Positions 37,001 to 43,500 of a stretch of DNA of 64,000 nucleotides are shown here, in pieces (position 1 is the first letter of the stretch; the number at the start of each line of letters is the position of its first letter). A program made the translations under genes and the position numbers. Source of the DNA: Strongylocentrotus droebachiensis (taxonomy: Eukaryota; Echinodermata; Echinoidea; Camarodonta; Strongylocentrotidae). Location of the stretch: assembly GCA_035222895.1 (NCBI GenBank), contig JAVYIG010004977.1:1-64000 (forward strand), given 5' to 3'. The notes under the pieces are model-generated. The model did no database searches. It had not been told where the DNA came from and was given only the letters and a program-made list of their open reading frames with translations.

Positions 37001-40000
37001 AATAATCTGGATCTATTGATTGATTGAGAGAGCATATAGCTCTCATTTATTTTTATGCCTCCGCTACAAAGTAGCCGGAGGCATTATGTTTTCGTGTTGT
37101 CCGTCCGTACGTCCCGTTCTCGTGATCACATTATCTCAAGAACCAATCGATAGATTCCCACCAAACATTATAGGTGTAGCTAGTAGCTATTATTAATGTT
37201 AGAAAGGGGTAAACATGGTCCCCGCTTCCTCCCCCCAGCATTCGTGCCATCCATATGTGCTAAGTATAGATGTAGCTATTATTAATATAATTGTTATTAT
37301 AGTCGTAATTTTTACAGAGTTTACTGTACTGCTAGAAAAGCGATAATTTATTCAGGTCCTAAAGCCAATCAATTGGGAGTCTTTTAAATGATCACAAAGT
37401 TGCACTCGCCTGTCTCTAATGTATACAGTTACAGTTGATTAAAATCTCATATTTAGTTGCGATTCATTTGGACTCATCAAAAAGACAGCACAGCTTTACA
37501 ATCCTTAGAGCTATTGACCCCGGACCCATTTTACAAAGCCTTTTTTCAATGACAAATGACAAAAGTCAGTGACCAATCTGCTGATAACCAATCAGAAGCA
37601 AGGATTTCACTAGCTTATAACAAAAACTGTTATTTGTCACTGATGTCAAGTTTTGTGAAATGGGGCCCTGATCACTGATCATGCTAACCGATACCTAACT
37701 CTTCCTTCAGGGTGCCTTGTTGCTACAGGACCAGGCCATCCCTCAGCCCAACCTCGTGGGTCTATCATCAGAGTACCTGAGCAGGGAGGGGGCATTCCTC
37801 ATGGACTGTGGTGACATCATGTATCTCTTTGTGGGTCAGAACGTCTCACCGGACTTCTGCAGTGATATCCTTGATGCACCTGACTTTGTTAGCATACCAG
37901 AAGGGCAGGTTAGTCACCCATCAGGGGAAAATTGTCCTTCTCCCCCCTCCCCTCCTTTATACCCGTCCAGTGGGTATATTTATTAGATAAATCATGAAAT
38001 AATTACTAAGATTTGTATATACATGTATGACATACCGATATTCCAACGATACTTTGTAATAATCCAGCAGCACAACTCTTAATGGTTTGGGTGCAGGCAA
38101 AAGGTAATATTTTTATTACAAGAGCATTTTTTTTTTTGACTCACCATTTTATGAACTGCCTTAGAAATTTACTTGTATAATGGAACAAGTTTAGTGTATT
38201 TGTGCTTTGAAGTTGTGAAGTATTTGGCCTTCTACACTTAATACATTATCAAAAAAGGTTAAAAGACATGTTTTACTCCAGTGGTTTATGAGAAGTATAC
38301 TCTTATTAATTTTGTTGTTAAATGTCTTACCACCTGTCATATGTTGTTTCTATCGTCAGATTGACTTGCCTGAGTTGGATAATCCAAAGTCTGATCAGCT
38401 GAGATTATTTGTGAGCTGGCTGTTAGAAAAGAGACCGTACCATGCTCCTCTATTGGTCATCAGGTAAGTCATAGTCTCCGACATTGAAACTCTCCTTTAG
38501 GCGCTCCATTTGATAATACATGGATTTATATATCGCAGTTAGAGATTAGCAACTAGTGGTGCTACAGCTTTAAAGATTTGTTTGATGATGTCTGAGGATT
38601 GTTTTACCTGTTAAGAAAGCATGTAAATGTCTAAAGGTAGACAACCAGGGTCCGACAACTTTAAGTCTTCTCTGAGCGCCTTAGTAATGAGGATTAAACG
38701 TCTTACCAAAGGGCGCAAGCCCATTGACTTGGCTTGGAACATAAATGGGTATACGGGGGTATGCACATATCTGGCATGAAAGTTTGGTCTGAACTTTTTA
38801 TGCCTCCGTTACGAAGTATCCGGAGGCATTGTGTTTTCGGGTTGTCCGTCCGTCCGTACGTCCGTACGTCCCGTTCTCGTGATCGCGTTATCTGAAGAAC
38901 CAGTTGATGGATTCCTGCCAAACTTTGGTCATGTATGTATCTTGCAGGGCCGATGAACTGATTAGATTTTGGGGTCACGAGGTCAAAGGTCACAGGGCTC
39001 ATTATGTATGCAAAACAGCTTGTGATCGCGTTATCTCAAGAACCGATTGATGGATTCCTGCAAAACTTTGGTCATGTATGTATCTTGCAGAGCCAATGAA
39101 CTGATTAGATTTTGGGGTCACGAGGTCAAAGGTCACAGAGCTCATTATGTATGCAAAAACAGCTTGTGATCGCGTTATCTCAAGAACCGATTGATGGATT
39201 CCTGCCAAACTTTGGTCATGTATGTATCTTGCAGAGCCGATGAACTGATTAGATTTTAGGGTCACGAGTTCAAAGGTCAAAGGTCACAGGGCTCATTATG
39301 TATGCAAAAACAGCCCGTGATTGCGTTATCTGAAGAACCGATTGATGGAATCCTGCCAAACTTAGATCATGTATGTATGAACTGAACTGAGTAGATTCTT
39401 GGGTCATGAGGTCAAAGGTCAAAGGTCATGGGCTCATTATGTATGCAAAAATAGCTTGTGAACGCATTCTCATTAGAACTGATAGATGGATTACTATTTA
39501 ACTCAGGACATCTTGCAGAGCCAATGAACTGAGTAGATTTTAGGGTCATGAGGTCATATATGTATATGAGAAATTGCTTGTAATCACGATATTCTGAGAA
39601 CCTGTTAATGGATTACAATTGAACTTGAATTTGAAAAATTTCTTCTGTTTTGGTTTGTAAAATTGCTCTTTGACGGAGGCATCATTTTCGACTGCGTGCA
39701 GTCGAAGTTCCATCTAGTTTAGATATTTCTTGTCATAAATCAAATTTAAGTAAGGGCACTTGAAAAGAAACTCTTTACAGGGCACATAGTTGGTATGAGA
39801 TACTTTTAAATGCATTAGAAAGCATACAGGTAATTTGTCAACCTTCTCTTGAAGTCCATACAAGGGACTTGGGTTATTGAGGTTTAATGCCATCCCAAAG
39901 GGCACCAGCGCATCAACTCGTTTTCAAACCTTAGGGGTGTTTCACAAAACTTGTCATCAGTGACGAATGGCAATTTTTGTTATAAGCTACTGAAATCCTT

Positions 40001-40568
40001 GCTTCTGATTGGTTATCAGCAGATTTATCACTGATTTTTGTAATTTGTCATTGAAAAAAGGCTTTGTGAAACGGGTCCCTGGAACCTTCAAGTTTACAAG
40101 ACCACTGTTCTACTACTTAGCCATCACACCTATCACACATTCAATCAAAATGATGAATAGAATCCTGTGATATTGTTATGGCGAATATTCTTATTTGAAG
40201 AGGCGCGATAGCTCAGTCGGTAGAGGAGTGGTATCGTAATCCGGTGACCCGGGTTCGAAACCAAGGCGATGCGCTAGTGCCCTTTGGTAAGGCATTAATC
40301 CTCATTACTAGGTCCCTCAGAGAGGACCTAAAGCTGTTGGCCGTCTTGTTGCTTACTTACAAGCATTTATGCTTTCTTAGCAGTCAGATAAAATAACCAC
40401 CACCACCATTCAAATTCACACATTTGAGCTCCATCTGTTTGTTTTTTCATCAACAGGGATGATAGCCCGGACCGAGGCTTGTTCCTAAGCCATTTGATCC
40501 AGGACCGAGCAGAAGGATCCAAGTCATACTATGAGTTCATCCAACATCTACAGAAAGAAATCAAATAG
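12255..40568 (+). CDS. SEC24A: SEC24 (A/B class) COPII coat protein, whole gene
   Basis: SEC24 is the cargo-binding subunit of the inner COPII coat. It pairs with SEC23 on ER exit sites after SAR1-GTP recruitment and selects membrane cargo. Twenty-one coding exons join with matching phases into 1194 residues, close to vertebrate SEC24A/B. Residues 1-430 are Pro/Gly/Gln-rich and disordered. The zinc finger has Cys 531, 534, 552 and 555 ([13 protein letters not shown]...CNLC). The vWA-like trunk spans about 560-850, including [30 protein letters not shown] leading into the beta-sandwich. Helical and gelsolin-like domains follow, ending [13 protein letters not shown]. The peptides [16 protein letters not shown]-type LPEEF and [10 protein letters not shown] place it in the SEC24A/B rather than C/D branch; the symbol could equally be SEC24B. 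ATG 12255 is the first in frame after a stop at 12171. Introns are heavily loaded with transposons. Confidence 0.96.
13281..13305 (+). repeat. CA microsatellite
   Basis: (CA)n following a C-run, 260 bp into SEC24 intron 1. Confidence 0.85.
13457..13815. repeat. Large palindrome built on an inverted SINE pair
   Basis: The arms 13457-13610 and 13663-13815 are near-perfect inverted copies about 153 bp long, separated by 52 bp. They include the tail of a tRNA-derived SINE and also 40 bp of flanking sequence beyond it, so the flank was duplicated in inverted form too. It sits in SEC24 intron 1. Confidence 0.9.
13912..14096 (+). mobile_element. tRNA-derived SINE, family 1, long copy
   Basis: The tRNA-like head reads GGCCTGGTGGTAGAGTCGCT with a B-box-like GGTTCAAATCC. 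The tail contains AGGTTGATCAATCAACCTT and ends TATTTAATA. It is the same family as the palindrome arms and the copy at 62119. Confidence 0.75.
14424..14632. mobile_element. MITE family 'CATACCTGCCAAC', copy 1
   Basis: Terminal inverted repeats CATACCTGCCAAC and GTTGGCAGGTATG bound 209 bp in SEC24 intron 1. The body has no coding capacity. Confidence 0.7.
16560..16736 (+). CDS. SEC24A: Predicted SEC24 cassette exon (177 nt)
   Basis: Within the 6.8-kb first intron, a long pyrimidine tract ends in ACCTCTCAG|CC at 16559, and GGATCAG|GTACTG follows at 16737. The segment is 59 codons, open in the required phase 1 frame, and leaves phase 1, so it can be included or skipped without disturbing the frame. 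It encodes Pro-rich sequence ([18 protein letters not shown]) and a Ser-rich patch ([10 protein letters not shown]), then WDLLGTPSP, a composition like exons 1-4. Whether it is used, always or alternatively, cannot be told from DNA alone. It is not counted in the 1194-residue model. Confidence 0.6.
18631..18866. repeat. Foldback element with 98-bp arms
   Basis: The arms 18631-18730 and 18768-18866 are inverted copies differing by a few bases, with a 37-bp loop. Almost the whole element is hairpin. It lies in SEC24 intron 1 and would fold in the pre-mRNA. Confidence 0.85.
19401..19594. mobile_element. MITE family 'CATACCTGCCAAC', copy 2
   Basis: Diverged copy with ends CATACATGCCAAC and GTTGGCATGTG, in SEC24 intron 1. 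Confidence 0.55.
19802..19900 (+). CDS. SEC24A: SEC24 exon 2 (256-288)
   Basis: Acceptor CCCCTGCAG, donor CACAAG|GTATGT, phase 1 in and out. It encodes [10 protein letters not shown], the counterpart of the YDEIEGG segment of vertebrate SEC24A. Confidence 0.93.
20353..20655 (+). CDS. SEC24A: SEC24 exon 3 (289-389)
   Basis: Phase 1 to phase 1. It is rich in Pro and Gly, with a run of GPPT tetrapeptides encoded by an imperfect 12-bp repeat (20565-20625). That array is likely to vary in length between individuals. Confidence 0.93.
21140..21261 (+). CDS. SEC24A: SEC24 exon 4 (390-430)
   Basis: Starts after ATCCTGCAG and ends CCTTCCCAG|GTGGGT, giving phase 0. An alternative phase 0 donor, TTCGCAG|GTGCTG at 21291, would add ten residues but is a poorer match. 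It encodes Gln/Pro-rich linker sequence. Confidence 0.85.
22018..22291. mobile_element. TTAA-ended MITE
   Basis: Ends TTAACACATTAGCAA and TTGCTAAAGGGTTAA are inverted copies with two mismatches. The terminal TTAA suggests a TTAA-targeting transposon group. In SEC24 intron 4. Confidence 0.5.
22520..23298. mobile_element. Non-autonomous DNA transposon with 37-bp TIRs
   Basis: Left end 22520-22556 and right end 23261-23297 are near-identical inverted repeats built on AGGCCTAAAAAAAA and GATGACTTGGCGTAAC. The 780-bp body contains an open segment starting ATG 22766 ([20 protein letters not shown]...) with protein-like composition, then microsatellite. I do not recognise the protein; it may be a remnant of the parent transposase or of a captured exon. 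In SEC24 intron 4. Confidence 0.75.
23690..23935 (+). mobile_element. SINE-like fragment
   Basis: The B-box-like GTGGGTTCGAACCCCGGCCG resembles a tRNA T-arm. A tail rich in (TTA)n at 23908-23932 follows. The A box is not convincing, so it is a 5'-truncated or diverged copy. Confidence 0.5.
23993..24153 (+). CDS. SEC24A: SEC24 exon 5 (431-483)
   Basis: Encodes the conserved junction between the disordered tail and the folded core, including [14 protein letters not shown]. Acceptor GAATGTGCAG, donor CCCAGA|GTAAGT, phase 2 out. Confidence 0.95.
24212..24488. mobile_element. MITE family 'GTTTCACAAAGA', copy 1
   Basis: Ends GGGGGTGTGTCACAAAGA and TCTTTGTGAAACACCCTCC are inverted copies. Subterminal AAGTTGGACTTA is shared with copy 2 at 28168. 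In SEC24 intron 5. Confidence 0.6.
24739..25376. mobile_element. DNA transposon with TACCGTATTTGCCGGCG ends
   Basis: The left end TACCGTATTTGCCGGCG and right end GCCGGCAAATACGGTA are inverted, each followed inward by GGCCGCACC-type sequence. The 638-bp body has poly-A/T runs and no intact frame. In SEC24 intron 5. Confidence 0.75.
25461..25563 (+). CDS. SEC24A: SEC24 exon 6 (484-518)
   Basis: Encodes [17 protein letters not shown] and [14 protein letters not shown], the conserved lead into the zinc finger. Acceptor CTTCTTGCAG, donor CTATCG|GTAAGT, phase 0 out. Confidence 0.95.
26064..26190 (+). CDS. SEC24A: SEC24 exon 7, zinc finger (519-560)
   Basis: Carries all four zinc ligands, Cys 531, 534, 552 and 555, with [20 protein letters not shown] between. 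Phase 0 in, phase 1 out. Confidence 0.96.
26222..26470 (-). mobile_element. LINE 3' tail, minus strand
   Basis: A GATTT repeat (26236-26258) joins AT-rich sequence containing TACAAAATTAAACAAATA and a GC-richer end near 26440. A simple-repeat tail of this kind is typical of CR1/L2-like LINE 3' ends. No coding part remains. Confidence 0.4.
26593..26780. mobile_element. MITE family 'CATACCTGCCAAC', copy 3
   Basis: Ends CATAGCTGCCAAC and GTTGGCAGGTATG, in SEC24 intron 7. Confidence 0.65.
26936..27045 (+). CDS. SEC24A: SEC24 exon 8 (561-597)
   Basis: Starts after TTGTATTCAG; the split codon gives Leu, so the start reads LPEEFTFDP where vertebrates have VPEEF. It ends in [10 protein letters not shown] and opens the trunk domain. 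Confidence 0.94.
27583..27868 (-). mobile_element. SINE family 3, minus strand
   Basis: Begins with (ATA)n, then GCGCCGGTATCTGTCAGG, and continues to a tRNA-like head read on the minus strand (GTGGACTAGTGGATAAGTCA). The phrase TTGCCAAAGGACATTAGTGCC recurs in the copy at 56705. Confidence 0.6.
27903..28134 (+). CDS. SEC24A: SEC24 exon 9, trunk (598-674)
   Basis: Encodes [15 protein letters not shown] through [20 protein letters not shown] and VVSDID, the first half of the vWA-like trunk that contacts SEC23. Donor ATTGATG|GTGAGT. Confidence 0.96.
28168..28470. mobile_element. MITE family 'GTTTCACAAAGA', copy 2
   Basis: Long inverted arms (28169-28241 and 28397-28469) start GGGAGTGTTTCACAAAGAC. 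The arms take up half of the 303-bp element. It begins 34 bp after the SEC24 exon 9 donor. Confidence 0.8.
28798..28853 (+). CDS. SEC24A: SEC24 exon 10 (675-693)
   Basis: A 56-nt micro-scale exon encoding [19 protein letters not shown]. Phases 1 in and 0 out match its neighbours, and the peptide aligns to the DVFIPMPENLLVNLNESKE segment of SEC24A. Confidence 0.93.
28866..29205 (+). mobile_element. SINE-like element
   Basis: A tRNA-like head with GGTTCGAGCCC near 28930, then AATGTCCTTTGCAAGGCATT, and a tail ending AAGCGCTTAGAGACATTA and GGTATATAAAT. This tail type is shared by many invertebrate SINEs. Confidence 0.6.
29576..29677 (+). CDS. SEC24A: SEC24 exon 11 (694-727)
   Basis: Encodes [20 protein letters not shown] and [11 protein letters not shown] in the trunk domain. 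Phase 0 on both sides. Confidence 0.95.
29940..30222 (+). mobile_element. LINE 3' UTR fragment
   Basis: Contains AAGGCCTTGGCCTC near 30084 and ends in an (ATTGA)n tail (30195-30220) after AATGAATAAAATGAA. The form fits a CR1-like LINE 3' end. No coding sequence remains. Confidence 0.5.
30682..30786 (+). CDS. SEC24A: SEC24 exon 12 (728-762)
   Basis: Encodes [20 protein letters not shown] and ALKARED in the trunk. A MITE begins only six bases after its donor, at 30793. Confidence 0.95.
30793..31167. mobile_element. TTAA-ended MITE family A, copy 1
   Basis: Starts TTAAAGGCATCGTTAAAC and ends CCCAATCCCTTTAA. It aligns along its length to copy 2 at 33252. It lies only six bases into SEC24 intron 12. 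Confidence 0.8.
31718..32250. mobile_element. 'ATGCCTCCGTTACGAAGTA' element, copy 1
   Basis: Contains a direct 69-bp duplication (31718-31786 and 31787-31855), then about three units around CGCGTTATCTCAAGAACCG, and ends TGACGGAGGCATCATTT. The inverted ATGCCTCCG/CGGAGGCAT ends mark the element. The same family is at 37050 and 38798. Confidence 0.75.
32312..32435 (+). CDS. SEC24A: SEC24 exon 13 (763-803)
   Basis: Encodes [20 protein letters not shown], the end of the trunk. Acceptor GTTGTTCAG, donor CCCTGG|GTAAGT, phase 1 out. Confidence 0.95.
32924..33082 (+). CDS. SEC24A: SEC24 exon 14 (804-856)
   Basis: Encodes [19 protein letters not shown], the strongly conserved move from trunk to beta-sandwich. 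Phase 1 in and out. Confidence 0.96.
33252..33636. mobile_element. TTAA-ended MITE family A, copy 2
   Basis: TTAAAGGGATCGTTTAAC start and GGATCCCTTTAA end, 385 bp, in SEC24 intron 14. It carries an extra short palindrome (AACCGT...ACGGTT) near 33447-33466 absent from copy 1. Confidence 0.8.
33852..34025. mobile_element. MITE family 'CAGTCAAACCTG', copy 1
   Basis: Begins CAGTCAAACCTGCTTTA and ends GACAGGTTTGGCTG. It is palindrome-rich and lies 62 bp before SEC24 exon 15. It corresponds to the copy at 58053, in inverted orientation. Confidence 0.7.
34088..34261 (+). CDS. SEC24A: SEC24 exon 15 (857-914)
   Basis: Encodes [20 protein letters not shown] and NPDAGFAMQ through ALLYTSSKG of the beta-sandwich. 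A TGTATGTAAA minisatellite starts about 15 bp after the donor. Confidence 0.96.
34267..34412 (+). repeat. TGTATGTAAA minisatellite
   Basis: About thirteen copies of a 10-11-bp unit close to ATGTATGTAAA, starting a few bases after the SEC24 exon 15 donor. Confidence 0.85.
34738..34848 (+). CDS. SEC24A: SEC24 exon 16 (915-951)
   Basis: Encodes [13 protein letters not shown] and [14 protein letters not shown], where the beta-sandwich passes into the helical domain. Phase 1 in and out. Confidence 0.95.
34879..35075. mobile_element. MITE family 'AAAGCCC', copy 1
   Basis: Short AAAGCCC/GGGCTTT ends with a conserved interior, including CTGACAGGTGGTTATCTC. It matches the copy at 61861 in opposite orientation. 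Confidence 0.7.
35328..35475. mobile_element. TTAA-ended MITE family B, partial
   Basis: Starts TTAAAGGGGAAGTCCACC. The far end is missing. It shares its start and AAATGAGA-rich interior with the full copy at 61345. Confidence 0.5.
35619..35797 (+). CDS. SEC24A: SEC24 exon 17, helical domain (952-1011)
   Basis: Encodes [20 protein letters not shown] and [16 protein letters not shown] helices ([14 protein letters not shown]). A hAT-like element lies 33 bp after the donor. Confidence 0.95.
35831..36418. mobile_element. hAT-like MITE in SEC24 intron 17
   Basis: The element at 35839-36410 (572 bp) has inverted ends CAGGCCTTCTCAACT and AGTTGAGAAGGCCTG. A perfect 8-bp duplication, CCCTAGAG, flanks it at 35831-35838 and 36411-36418. 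The body shows GC-rich (GGCGCGCG) and AT-rich parts and no intact frame. Confidence 0.92.
36423..36491 (+). ncRNA. Pre-miRNA-like hairpin (candidate)
   Basis: A 24-bp stem (36423-36446 with 36468-36491) containing one mismatch closes a 21-nt loop. It lies in SEC24 intron 17, just after the hAT-like element. Length and loop size suit a pre-miRNA, but there is no clear lower stem, and a tiny palindromic transposon is equally possible. Confidence 0.3.
36824..36961 (+). CDS. SEC24A: SEC24 exon 18 (1012-1057)
   Basis: Encodes [20 protein letters not shown] and [13 protein letters not shown] of the helical domain. Phase 0 on both sides. Confidence 0.95.
37050..37190 (+). mobile_element. 'ATGCCTCCGTTACGAAGTA' element, truncated copy
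   Basis: Begins ATGCCTCCGCTACAAAGTAG and keeps GTCCGTCCGTACGTCCCG and one CTCAAGAACC unit, then breaks off. Confidence 0.65.
37522..37669. mobile_element. MITE family 'GGACCCATTTTACAAAG', copy 1
   Basis: 148 bp with inverted ends (CCCATTTTACAAA and TTTGTGAAATGGGG). It is in opposite orientation to the copy at 39933; both carry AACCAATCAGAAGCAAGGAT or its complement. Confidence 0.75.
37711..37908 (+). CDS. SEC24A: SEC24 exon 19, gelsolin-like (1058-1123)
   Basis: Encodes [20 protein letters not shown] and [12 protein letters not shown], the gelsolin-like fold. Phase 0 on both sides; donor GGGCAG|GTTAGT. Confidence 0.95.
38360..38463 (+). CDS. SEC24A: SEC24 exon 20 (1124-1157)
   Basis: Encodes [20 protein letters not shown] and the [12 protein letters not shown] strand. 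Phase 2 out with donor CATCAG|GTAAGT. Confidence 0.95.
38600..38735 (-). mobile_element. tRNA-Thr-like SINE family 2, partial
   Basis: Minus-strand tail region, TTAGTAATGAGGATTAAACG, and neighbouring sequence match the family 2 copies at 40200, 49770 and 59592. The head is missing. Confidence 0.55.
38798..39718. mobile_element. 'ATGCCTCCGTTACGAAGTA' element, long copy with tandem units
   Basis: Begins ATGCCTCCGTTACGAAGTA and ends TGACGGAGGCATCATTT...CCATCTAGT. The interior holds five tandem units of 141-151 bp; their GATCGCG landmarks, or variants of it, lie at 38881, 39024, 39168, 39319 and 39460. Open frames on the minus strand here are repeat artefacts. In SEC24 intron 20. Confidence 0.85.
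39933..40080. mobile_element. MITE family 'GGACCCATTTTACAAAG', copy 2
   Basis: Inverted ends GGGTGTTTCACAAA and TTTGTGAAACGGGTCCC, 148 bp, opposite in orientation to copy 1. Confidence 0.75.
40200..40403 (+). mobile_element. tRNA-Thr-like SINE family 2, full copy
   Basis: The head GGCGCGATAGCTCAGTCGGT (A box) with GGGTTCGAAACC (B box) resembles a tRNA. It is followed by a conserved tail, GGCATTAATCCTCATTACTA. It ends 53 bp before the last SEC24 exon. It is a SINE, not a functional tRNA gene: the 3' half lacks a matching acceptor stem. Confidence 0.8.
40457..40568 (+). CDS. SEC24A: SEC24 exon 21, C-terminus (1158-1194)
   Basis: Encodes [20 protein letters not shown] and [14 protein letters not shown], then TAG 40566-40568. 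The last residues match the family terminus closely, so this is the true end. Confidence 0.96.
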
Positions 40569-43500
40569 ATCCTGGACCCTGCTGAGAACTGGGCTAGTGA
40601 CAGTTTTACAATAGTCCAAATCTGAAATCTTTGAAGGCAAAAACTCTTAAAAGTGAAGAATCCTGTTCACGGCTTTTGTAACCGAATTACGACAAATATT
40701 GAATTTAGGGTATAACCCAATAGCCAGTGTCTGATCTGATTATGAAGAAAGTTTGGTAGAAATGTCTGTGAGGGTTAATTGGGAAAAACGGAAATCTATA
40801 AGAAAAAATATTCTTCAGAGTTTTGTTGTTCATACTAATTAAAGTATTAAATATTTGATACAGTGATGCGCTTTACAATTCTTACAATCATTCTCACTCT
40901 GTCAACATCGAAAATGAATACTTCATCTGTTTTTTTAAAGACCTCTTTCTTAACACAACATATTTTTTCCTTCAAACTTTGTTTGTCATCGGATCGTGTA
41001 GTATGTGGTGAAGTTTAGTACGAATGCGATAGTCATGAACTCTCGTTTTAAGTCTTACTCTTTTTGCATTTTAATGAGAACTTCAAGTTCTGTATAACAA
41101 CAGTTGTAAGTAGCCATGATCTAAGTAGCTCCGGCCAGTTATCTTGTACTTGCAGTTGTTTTTGAGACCCTGAAATTTGGGTTGTAGGTATCGTGTGATT
41201 TTATATAATGGAATGGAAGGTATTATTATAACAGACGTTGAATCGTTTTTCTCTGGGAATGGTGCATAAACAAGTTTTCCAAGTCTCATTGTTGTGAGAC
41301 AGAAAGCCTCCAAAAATATCTCCATGTTATTTGTAGTTTTTTAATATAAATTACTCCCCCAAACTCTGAATTTTTTAGTGATCTTTCAAATCTGTAGATA
41401 TTTATCCTTGATCACTTATCACTTCAAAAGCATTTTCTAAAAAACTTCATTATCTTCTTCTTACAACTCATTTAAAAGGTTGATTTAGCCATTGCACCCA
41501 CAGTCATGCCAATTGTATTCGCCTGTGCTTGATGTAAAGACCATGAAATGGTTTATCTTTTAGTATGGGCTGTTCAGTAAGAAGAGATGCTACACATATA
41601 ATAATGAGTCCCATGTGCATTTCTGCATCTGTAACAGGTGTCATTTCATACTGGAACATAATGTGGCTGTTGATTTTATTCCTAGGTATCGGTCAATAAC
41701 AAAATATACTGTAGGGACTAAACCATAAACCTTTCCTGACTTTCAACTATTACAAATCATGAATATCTACCATTGTGACAGAAAGAAAAATGTGAGGCTT
41801 TTAGGTCCATGGTCATTTATTGTCTGCTTAGTTTACTGGCTGTAATTCCCCTGCCAGCTGATTTCTGCCGGGCTCACAATAAGTTTTCAAAGCCAAGTGC
41901 AATGTGCACGGTATTGACTGGTAATGATAAAGATTGTGTGACCTTGGACTGTAATAGATTATTCATATTTCACCTGATATCATTATTCTGGCAAAGTATA
42001 AACCTCAAACAGGATTTCATCCACCCTTCACTTTTTTTTCCTGGTAGAATAAAAATAGAATAAAAATGTTAGCTTCACAGAGGCAGCAGTTTGTGGTTAC
42101 GGTAGTCGTTTGATTTCTATTAGAAAATAGAGCAAACCTACAACGATGTTGATTTATATATGCTCACTGCTCTGCAGTTTAGTATCGCAGTTATTGCAGT
42201 GTTCTGTTCATTGCAGTTACAGGTTTAAGTTAAGAGAGATCAAAGATTTTTGTTTATATTCATTTCATCTCTTGAAGAATCCTAGTTGTGAAATTAATTT
42301 AGTAGATAGGGGAAAAAAACCTGTATAGCTAGTATATAAGACAGTAATATATTCCAGTGTAAGATTCATTAGTGCATTATTATTTTAATATGATTTTGAG
42401 TAATATTTTGTTAAAGTATAATTTGCCTTTAAGGTATATTCCTAGAAATTGCTTTGGTTTATTTTCACTTTTCACTGTTTTATGAGGAGTTAAATACCTG
42501 CATCGTAGTTTCCAATTACAATGGAGGTTGTTTTTCATGTACATGTATCTATAAAATGCAGAGGATGTAGGGTTGCAAGGGGGGGGGGGGGGGGCTAGGG
42601 CTCGGTTACTGTACTTTTGTAATGTTATTCAAAATGTTAAGTTGGAACCTCTCATGAACTGGTCACTGTTCTCTTTAGGAGGCTGTTGCTTTATTTGTCT
42701 TTAATGTAGGATGCTCACTGCACTGACACCACACTTTTGTACCTATTTATCAAATAGACTGGCAACTGTGTAGCATTGCTCATGAAATGTATCAACTCTC
42801 AAATGTTTTCACCAATTTTTTTCTTTTGTATAAATTTATTTTTCTGATGTACCTACAAAATTGCTCTGCATACTCAATTTTGTTTAGTTAGCGATCTGGG
42901 CATCGTTAAAAAAACACCCACACAAAACAAAACACACGTAATTTCAAGTTCACTGACATCTATTTAAATATGTGTGTCAAAATTAGCTCATTTTCAATGG
43001 AATGTCGGTGAATCGATGACAGTTTCATGAAACGATACCCTTGAAAGAACATAGGATACTTATCAAAAATGAATGGGTTTACCCATATGTTTGAATATTA
43101 GCGTTTGTGTACTTATAGAGGCGAAAAGGGTTTATGAGATGCTGTACATCTAGTTTATTTCCATACATTGAGGTGTAAAAACCTAGGGCTAGCGAATCCC
43201 CATACATTAAATTGTAGGGAAAATGGGTCATCACAGGTTTTCTAAAATAATAGCTGGAGAAATATGAGTAAAAAAGTACTGCAATATTGCCCTGTAGGTA
43301 GGATAAAATCTGTCTATATCTTGTGAACAGTATTAAGACTGGATTGAGACTGGATTGAGCAGAACAGAAGTTCTGGCAGGTTTAGTTATAATGTGATGGC
43401 TAGACTTTTACTATTAAAGTAACGATTGCAGTTGTGTTAGAACACAACCTCGCACGATTCCAGACATAAGATTTTGAGTAGCATCAACTTTATTTGGACA

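Noticed and set aside
38881..39500. CRISPR-like regular repeats
   Set aside because: Units are contiguous at about 145 bp with no spacers. This is a eukaryotic transposon with tandem monomers.
40200..40275. tRNA gene
   Set aside because: A and B boxes are present, but the acceptor stem is not closed and the unit recurs with a shared tail at 49770 and 59592, so it is a SINE head.
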